NCBI GenBank assembly: GCA_945861785.1
Contig: CAMAWD010000036.1
Span: 1 to 55,360 of the forward strand
From: Rhodoferax sp. OV413
Lineage (GTDB): Bacteria > Pseudomonadota > Gammaproteobacteria > Burkholderiales > Burkholderiaceae_C
Length of the DNA: 55,360 bases
Reading direction: 5' to 3'
This document shows, piece after piece, positions 50,751 through 55,360 of the stretch. Made by a program: the position numbers and the translations under genes. Within the stretch, counting starts at the first letter, position 1, and every line of letters starts with the position of its first letter. A model generated the notes under the pieces. It saw only the letters and a program-made list of their open reading frames with translations, did not search any database and was not told the DNA's origin.

Positions 50751-50823
50751 GGTGGCTCCAGGTGGGGATGCGGGGTTGGCGGGCGGTGGGTTGGCGGGTG
50801 CTGGGTTTTGGGTGGTTTGTGGT

Positions 50824-51633
50824 TCAGTGGACTTCGGTGTTCGCGTCGAGCTTGAGCAGGTCCATCAGCTGGCCGACCAGCGGGCCGACCAGCGCGTGTT
50901 TGCGCCGCTGCATCGGGTTGTCGCGGCCCGGGATGTCGACGCGGATCTGCTCGATGATGGTGCCCGGTCGCTCGCTCATCACCAGGATGCGGTCCGACAG
51001 CGCCACCGCCTCGGCCAGGTCATGGGTGATGAAGAGCACGGTCTTGCCTTCGTCGGCGACGGTGCGGGCCAGGTCCTGCTGCAGGATCATCTTGGTTTGC
51101 GCGTCGAGCGCCGAAAACGGCTCGTCCATCAGCAGCACCAGTGGATCGACCGCCAGTGTGCGGGCCAGTGCGGCGCGCTGGCGCATGCCGCCGGAGAGTT
51201 GGTTCGGGTAGTGTTTGCCGAAGCCGTGCAGGTGGCACTGCTCCAGCAGCCGGGCCGACACCTCGTGCCGTGCTGCGGCCTTGACGCCACGCAGCTCAAG
51301 GCCGAATTCGATGTTCTGCGCAATCGTGCGCCAGGGCATCAGCAGGTCTTTTTGCAGCATGAAGGACACATGTTCGTTTGGCCCCACCACCATCTCACCC
51401 GCCACCTTGACGATGCCGGCGCTGGGTTTGGCCAGGCCGGCGCCCATGTTGAGCAAGGTGCTCTTGCCGCAGCCCGACGGCCCGATGATGGACACCACCT
51501 CGCCGGGGCTGATCGAAAAGTTGACATCGCGGGCGGCCAGCACCTCGCTCGACTTGCCCCGCGCCGCGAAGCGTTTCTCGACGCCGATGAATTCGATCGC
51601 CGGCACGCCGGGCGGGGGCACGAACCGGTTCAT
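50824..51633 (-). CDS. ABC transporter ATPase (SsuB/TauB type)
   Basis: 269 residues. Walker A GPSGCGKST, signature LSGGMRQRAALARTLA, Walker B LVLLMDEPFSALD and the H-loop ITHDLAEA. It powers the import system. ATG 51633 follows GGAGG at 7 bp, better than GTG 51639. A promoter and operator lie 130-180 bp upstream. Confidence 0.92.
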   Translation of the reverse strand: MNRFVPPPGVPAIEFIGVEKRFAARGKSSEVLAARDVNFSISPGEVVSIIGPSGCGKSTLLNMGAGLAKPSAGIVKVAGEMVVGPNEHVSFMLQKDLLMPWRTIAQNIEFGLELRGVKAAARHEVSARLLEQCHLHGFGKHYPNQLSGGMRQRAALARTLAVDPLVLLMDEPFSALDAQTKMILQQDLARTVADEGKTVLFITHDLAEAVALSDRILVMSERPGTIIEQIRVDIPGRDNPMQRRKHALVGPLVGQLMDLLKLDANTEVH

Positions 51634-51759
51634 GGCCACACCTCCGGCGCAACTGCCGGCATGCCGATGGTGCCATCGGGCCTGGGTGCGGGCAAACCAT
51701 GGAGCAGCATGTTCGGACGGTGCCTTTGCAACTGGCTAGTGGTGGTAAATGTTCAACTA

Positions 51760-51776
51760 ATGAAACACTGATTCAT
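51760..51776. promoter_or_regulatory. Operator-like repeat at transporter promoter
   Basis: ATGAA (51760-51764) and TTCAT (51772-51776) flank a 7-bp spacer, placed just beyond the -10 box where a repressor would block initiation. The block GAAACACTGATTCAT (51762-51776) resembles the one at 32517-32531. Confidence 0.5.
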
Positions 51777-51785
51777 CAATGAGCC

Positions 51786-51814
51786 ATTATTTGACGGGGC
51801 CAAGGCCCTGTCAA
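51786..51814 (-). promoter_or_regulatory. Sigma70-like promoter of the ABC/catabolic operon
   Basis: Minus strand: TTGACA (51814-51809, perfect -35), 17-bp spacer, AATAAT (51791-51786, 5 of 6 of the -10). A 24-bp near-perfect palindrome (51791-51814; TTGAC...GTCAA) coincides with the -35 and spacer and may itself be a regulator site. The promoter reads toward the transporter genes at 51633 and beyond. Confidence 0.65.
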
Positions 51815-51913
51815 TGAATACCTGAGTGAATATGCGGGGATTTGCCGGCGGGCGGGGCCCGAAGCACCGCGCACCACTATCGGTGCACGGGCCACTACGG
51901 CAAGTCACGCTGC

Positions 51914-51937
51914 GCCGCGCTTGGTGCCGAGCGCGGC
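51914..51937. terminator. Hairpin downstream of the acetamidase-family gene
   Basis: GCCGCGCT (51914-51921) and AGCGCGGC (51930-51937) form a perfect 8-bp GC-rich stem with an 8-nt loop, 19 bp past the stop of the gene at 51957. There is no T-run after it on the minus strand, so it is at best a weak or Rho-assisted terminator. Confidence 0.35.
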
Positions 51938-51956
51938 AAAAGGTCAGCCGATTCGC

Positions 51957-52922
51957 CTACTCCAGCACCACACGGGGGAAATACATCGACACCACCCAGT
52001 TCGGCATGTCCACGATGGAGCTGATGCGCAGGTCGGCACAAACGCTGCACAGCATGTAGGCGTCGATCGGCGAATAACCAAAACGTCGACTGAGCAGTTC
52101 GACCATTTCGGACACCGCTGCGCGCGCGTTGGCCATCAGGTCCGGACCGATGCCGGTGGTGACCTCGTAGCCCTTGGTGTCGAAATGATTCGTCGTTGGG
52201 CCCGGCGTGGTGAAGCGGGGCGAGCGCAGGTGGGCGCCTTTGATCAGCTCGAATTTCAGCGCCACGTCGATCGGACTCTCGATCGCCGTGCCGCAGACCT
52301 CCCCATCACCCTGCACGGCGTGGGTGTCGCCAACCGAGAAAATGGCACCCTCCACTTCGACCGGCAAATAGAGCTCCACCCCCTCGGCGATATCGCGGAT
52401 GTCCATGTTGCCGCCGACGTTGCGCGGCGGGATGATGCTGTGCAGGCCGCTCGCAGCAGGCGCAACGCCGATCGTGCCGCACATGGGACGCAAGGGCACG
52501 CGCCCGCCTGGCCCGTACATCACCGAGGTCGCACCGATGGGGTCGTAATTCCAGTGGTGCAGGTGCGCATCCGGAAACTGGTCGGTCAACAGGCCAAACC
52601 CCGGGATGTTGCCGGTCCATCCCCAGCCTGAAGGTTTGAACGACAGGACCGTGACCTTGAGCGCGTCGCCTGGTTGGGCACCTTCGATATAGACCGGCCC
52701 GGTGACCGGATTGACGCGCGCCAGATCAAGTTTGGCCAGATCGGCCGCCGTGGAAGTGCGGTTCAACTGGCCCGAGGACGCGTCGACCGTTTCAAACTCG
52801 ATCGACTCGCCCGGCGCGATTCTCAGGCGCGGCGCAAACGAGTTGTCCCAGCCATGGTGGATGTGCGCGCGGTGGATCGTGTGCTGGTGCCCATGGGCAC
52901 CGGTGTGGTTGTGACTGTGCAT
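51957..52922 (-). CDS. Acetamidase/formamidase family protein
   Basis: 321 residues. Starts with a His-rich tail (MHSHNHTGAHGHQHTIHRAH) and then the FmdA_AmdA fold: PGDALKVTVLSFKPSGWGWT, MCGTIGVAPA, GGNMDIRDIAEGVELYLPVE and GDTHAVQGDGEVCGTAIES. The family hydrolyses short amides to acid and ammonia with a metal. The histidine cluster may bind the metal. It may release ammonia from an N-containing substrate of the cluster. It is 11 bp downstream of the SDR gene. Confidence 0.88.
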   Translation of the reverse strand: MHSHNHTGAHGHQHTIHRAHIHHGWDNSFAPRLRIAPGESIEFETVDASSGQLNRTSTAADLAKLDLARVNPVTGPVYIEGAQPGDALKVTVLSFKPSGWGWTGNIPGFGLLTDQFPDAHLHHWNYDPIGATSVMYGPGGRVPLRPMCGTIGVAPAASGLHSIIPPRNVGGNMDIRDIAEGVELYLPVEVEGAIFSVGDTHAVQGDGEVCGTAIESPIDVALKFELIKGAHLRSPRFTTPGPTTNHFDTKGYEVTTGIGPDLMANARAAVSEMVELLSRRFGYSPIDAYMLCSVCADLRISSIVDMPNWVVSMYFPRVVLE

Positions 52923-52933
52923 GGCGTCACCTC

Positions 52934-53689
52934 CTAAACCGCGACCGTCAATGCGCCGTCGATGACCAGGTTGGCGCCGGAAATGCGGCTCGCCACGGGG
53001 CTGCTGAGGAAGACCACCCCGTTGGCAACCTCCTGCGGTGTGCCGAATTTTCCGGTCGGGTTCACCTTGAGCGTCGAAGCGAACAAGTCCGGGACGTTCT
53101 TTTCGATGGTTTGCCAGATGCCGCCGTCAAAATAGGTGTTGCCCGGTGAGACGCAGTTCACGCGGATGCCTTTGGCCACGAGTTGCCGACTCAGCCCCTT
53201 TGCGTAATGGATCAGCGCGGCCTTGATCGCGCCATAAGAACCTGCCGCGAAATCAACCTCAAAACCCGAAACGCTGGAGATCAGGACGATCGAGGCACAA
53301 GAGGACTTCTCAAGAAATGGCACTGCCGCTGCAACCGCATTGACTGTGTGCATCATGTCGGTGCGAAATGTCTTGTCCCAGGTTTCTTCCGAGTCGCCAA
53401 CCGCCAACGCGCTGACGTTGCACACCAGCACGTCGATGCCACCGAGTTCAGCAGCGCTTGCAGCAACCCAGTCCTTCAAGGCCGCGCTGTCGGCCACGTC
53501 GAACGCGCGACCACAGGCTTTGACACCTCGGGCATTCAAATCCGCGACGGCCGCGGTCACGTCGCCCGCGTTGCGTGCGCATATCGCGACGTTTGCCCCC
53601 TCGTCGGCGAACGTCTGCGCAACAGCGCGCCCGATGCCTTTGCTGCCACCCGTGATGAGCGCATGTTTACCCTTGAGCCCGAGATCCAT
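52934..53689 (-). CDS. Short-chain dehydrogenase/reductase
   Basis: 251 residues, classical SDR with ALITGGSKGIGRAVA, VLVCNVSALA, LISSVSGFEVDFAAGSYGAI and the YGAIK catalytic pair. The NNAG motif is altered (CNVS). It is likely active; the substrate is unknown. It lies between the aminotransferase and acetamidase genes and is probably co-transcribed with the latter. Confidence 0.87.
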   Translation of the reverse strand: MDLGLKGKHALITGGSKGIGRAVAQTFADEGANVAICARNAGDVTAAVADLNARGVKACGRAFDVADSAALKDWVAASAAELGGIDVLVCNVSALAVGDSEETWDKTFRTDMMHTVNAVAAAVPFLEKSSCASIVLISSVSGFEVDFAAGSYGAIKAALIHYAKGLSRQLVAKGIRVNCVSPGNTYFDGGIWQTIEKNVPDLFASTLKVNPTGKFGTPQEVANGVVFLSSPVASRISGANLVIDGALTVAV

Positions 53690-53807
53690 ATGCCTGTACC
53701 CCCTTTGGATTGACGAAAGCGAAACCGAAAGTCACCGCGCAAGTCACTGTAGCAGCGCTGGCTGATTTGGCAAGCGCACCGTGGACACGACGCCCCAAGC
53801 CCAGCCG

Positions 53808-54944
53808 TCAGACAATACGCGCCAACGCTGCGACCGCCCCCGCCACGTCCTGCTCGGTGTTGTAGAAATGCGGCGCGATCCGGATCACCGCGCCGCGCGC
53901 CGACACGATGAAGCCGGCGTCCGCCATGCGCCGCTCGACACTCGCCGAGTCGTTCACCCGGATGGCGGTGTTGGACCCCTTGCGCCGCGGATCGAGCGGG
54001 CTGGTGATCGGCAGCCCGTGCCGCGCTGCCTCGCGCAAGGTCACGGTGGAGAGGTGCTCGATATGCGCCTCGACCTGGGCCATGTCCAGTGTGTTGAGGA
54101 TCGCCATGCCGGCACAGGCGGCAGCCCCATTGATATAGGGCGGTGTGCCGGTATCGAAACGCCGCGCGCCCTGGGCGTAGTCGAGCGTGCGGATGTCGAA
54201 CGCAAACGGGTTGACACGGCCGAACCAGCCGGTGTTGACCGGTTTGAGTTGCTCCGCCAGATCACGGCGAACATACATGAAAGCAATACCCGGGCAACCC
54301 AGCAGGTACTTCTGCGCGCCGCATACCAGCATGTCGATGCCATCACGCACCACGTCGATCTGCATCGCGCCGGCCGACTGGTAAGCATCGACGAAGAGCA
54401 ACGCGCCGTGGGCGCGCGCCAGCTGCGCGATGGCTGCGATGTCCTGCTTGAATCCGTTGGAGTACGACACCTGCGACACGGAAACCAGCCGGGTGCGGTC
54501 ATTGATCACGCGGGCATAGTCGTCCAGTGCGATCTCGCCGCCAGCATCAGATTGCACGAACTGCACCGAAGCACCACGCGCCTTTTGCGCGAGCCAGACA
54601 TGGCCGAGCGAGGGGAAGTCGATCTCGCCCAGCACGATGCCGTCGCGCTGCGCATCGAAACTCAGGCAGTTCCCGACCGACGAGGCGAGGTCCGACACGC
54701 AGGACATCACGGCGATGTCGGCCGCATCGGCACCGATCAGGCGTGCGAACTCGGCCTTGGCCTGGTCCAGAACAACGGCCCAGCCACCCCAGTCCATGCC
54801 CTTCTCGCTCCACGAGGCCATGTACCGCGTGATCGCATCCGACACGGGTGTCGCCAGGGCGCTTTGCGAACAGCTGGAAAGTTGCGTCTTGCGAGACAGA
54901 ATGGGGAAAAGCGCGCGTTGTGTTTCAAAGGGGAAGTGGCTCAT
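53808..54944 (-). CDS. Class-V aminotransferase/kynureninase-like PLP enzyme
   Basis: 378 residues. The PLP lysine is K212 in VCGAQKYLLG and the pyridine-N partner D186 in VDAYQSAGAMQIDV. The fold is that of class-V enzymes (cysteine desulfurase, kynureninase, isopenicillin-N epimerase). A GTPPY segment close to the C-terminal third supports this. It may split or transaminate an amino compound in the pathway. 118 bp separate it from the SDR gene. Confidence 0.85.
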   Translation of the reverse strand: MSHFPFETQRALFPILSRKTQLSSCSQSALATPVSDAITRYMASWSEKGMDWGGWAVVLDQAKAEFARLIGADAADIAVMSCVSDLASSVGNCLSFDAQRDGIVLGEIDFPSLGHVWLAQKARGASVQFVQSDAGGEIALDDYARVINDRTRLVSVSQVSYSNGFKQDIAAIAQLARAHGALLFVDAYQSAGAMQIDVVRDGIDMLVCGAQKYLLGCPGIAFMYVRRDLAEQLKPVNTGWFGRVNPFAFDIRTLDYAQGARRFDTGTPPYINGAAACAGMAILNTLDMAQVEAHIEHLSTVTLREAARHGLPITSPLDPRRKGSNTAIRVNDSASVERRMADAGFIVSARGAVIRIAPHFYNTEQDVAGAVAALARIV

Positions 54945-55124
54945 GGTGTCTTTGTTGGTTGGGTGTTTCTGTCAGGTGATCAGTCGTTGATTGGCGCTGT
55001 CGGGGTCGGTGCCGGTGCCACTTGTGGCCAACGCCGACTTGTCTGCTCGCGTTCTTGGGCGGGGGTCGGGCGGGAGGCGGTCGACAGGTGGCGGCCGAGG
55101 GTCAGTCGCCAGTGGGTTGGTGGA

Positions 55125-55225
55125 AGCAGGCCGGTGGGCGCTCAGCTCCGCGGCTGTCCCCCGTGTCGGCCTAGGGCCGACAACTCCTCCTTTATGCCGC
55201 TGCGCTGAGCGCCCACCGACCTGCT
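55125..55225 (+). repeat. Stem-flanked TGTCCCCCG repeat, copy A
   Basis: Core 55155-55195: TGTCCCCCG, a perfect inner hairpin (GTCGGCC-TAG-GGCCGAC, 55165-55181) and CTCCTCCTTTAT. The core is flanked by GCGGC/GCCGC and then a 22-bp inverted repeat with one mismatch (55125-55146 and 55204-55225). No gene is present in 54945-55360. Confidence 0.75.
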
Positions 55226-55297
55226 CCTGCGGGCGTTCCCGCAATTCGACCGTCGAATACCCGCCACGCTTGTTGCCGGCGAGGTTGGGGCGGGCGT

Positions 55298-55357
55298 TTG
55301 CGCGAAATAAAGGAGGAGCCGGGAGCCGCAGGCGTACGGCGGGGGACATTCGCGCAA
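55298..55357 (-). repeat. Stem-flanked TGTCCCCCG repeat, copy B
   Basis: Inverted relative to copy A. ATAAAGGAGGAG (55307-55318), an inner segment with GCCG/CGGC pairing, and CGGGGGACA (55340-55348) are flanked immediately by TTGCGCGAA (55298-55306) and TTCGCGCAA (55349-55357), a perfect 9-bp stem with no sequence similarity to copy A's stem. Confidence 0.75.
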
Positions 55358-55360
55358 GCG

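Overview
The window is GC-rich, densely packed bacterial DNA. It most resembles a betaproteobacterium of the order Burkholderiales, probably near Comamonadaceae. The evidence is a DUF3567 gene (a family I know mainly from Burkholderiales), a PhaM-like polyhydroxyalkanoate granule protein, many ABC-transporter-linked catabolic operons, and REP-like hairpins of a type seen in this group. No rRNA, tRNA, CRISPR array or phage is visible.

Left part (1-25 kb): choline and one-carbon metabolism. A minus-strand run of 13 genes reads from 12456 down to 344. In transcription order it encodes a corrinoid (B12) protein, a DUF1638 protein, a small 'virulence factor'-domain protein, a cysteine-rich MTHFR C-terminal-domain protein, MetF, a methyl-THF:corrinoid methyltransferase, a RamA-like ferredoxin/ASKHA activator, ChoX, the stump of a betaine-aldehyde dehydrogenase, choline dehydrogenase, a phosphorylcholine-phosphatase-like HAD enzyme, a betaine/homocysteine S-methyltransferase and an EamA transporter. 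Taken together, the homocysteine, methyl-folate and B12 modules plus the RamA-like protein look like a methionine synthase split into separate polypeptides and merged with a choline-to-betaine pathway. PurU (formyl-THF hydrolase) is divergent from this run. The choline ABC permease and ATPase (choW, choV), a FIST sensor-domain protein and a GbdR-like AraC regulator form a second operon at 18.9-23.3 kb.

Middle (13.6-32.4 kb): mixed housekeeping and accessory genes. They include an aldo/keto reductase, an epoxide hydrolase followed by a nucleotidyltransferase module that is flanked by a 76-bp copy of the epoxide hydrolase 3' end, an alkylsulfatase-like MBL protein, PhaM, copper proteins, DksA/TraR, an amidase with a tiny overlapping partner, MarC, FAH, DUF3108, DUF3567, ChaN and a methyltransferase.

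Right part (32.4-55 kb): an aromatic or heteroaromatic catabolic region. On the plus strand lie an extradiol dioxygenase, a small HTH protein, a Rieske oxygenase and its reductase. On the minus strand lie a NicC-like monooxygenase and a long set from 54944 down to 40991: class-V aminotransferase, SDR, acetamidase family, ABC importer, SDR, cupin, alpha/beta hydrolase, IclR regulator, ThDP enzyme, aspartate dehydrogenase, ALDH and SDR. Two sigma70-like promoters, each with a similar operator-like sequence beside its start site, precede the two halves.

A degenerate integron sits inside the catabolic region (37550-40810). It has a 28-codon remnant of an intI integrase on the plus strand and a divergent array of cassettes (DUF1330, higBA, brnTA, vapBC, a PIN-domain stump) separated by four attC-like sites, three of them near-identical in the centre. 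The window ends in two inverted copies of a structured repeat whose conserved core sits at the tip of copy-specific stems.
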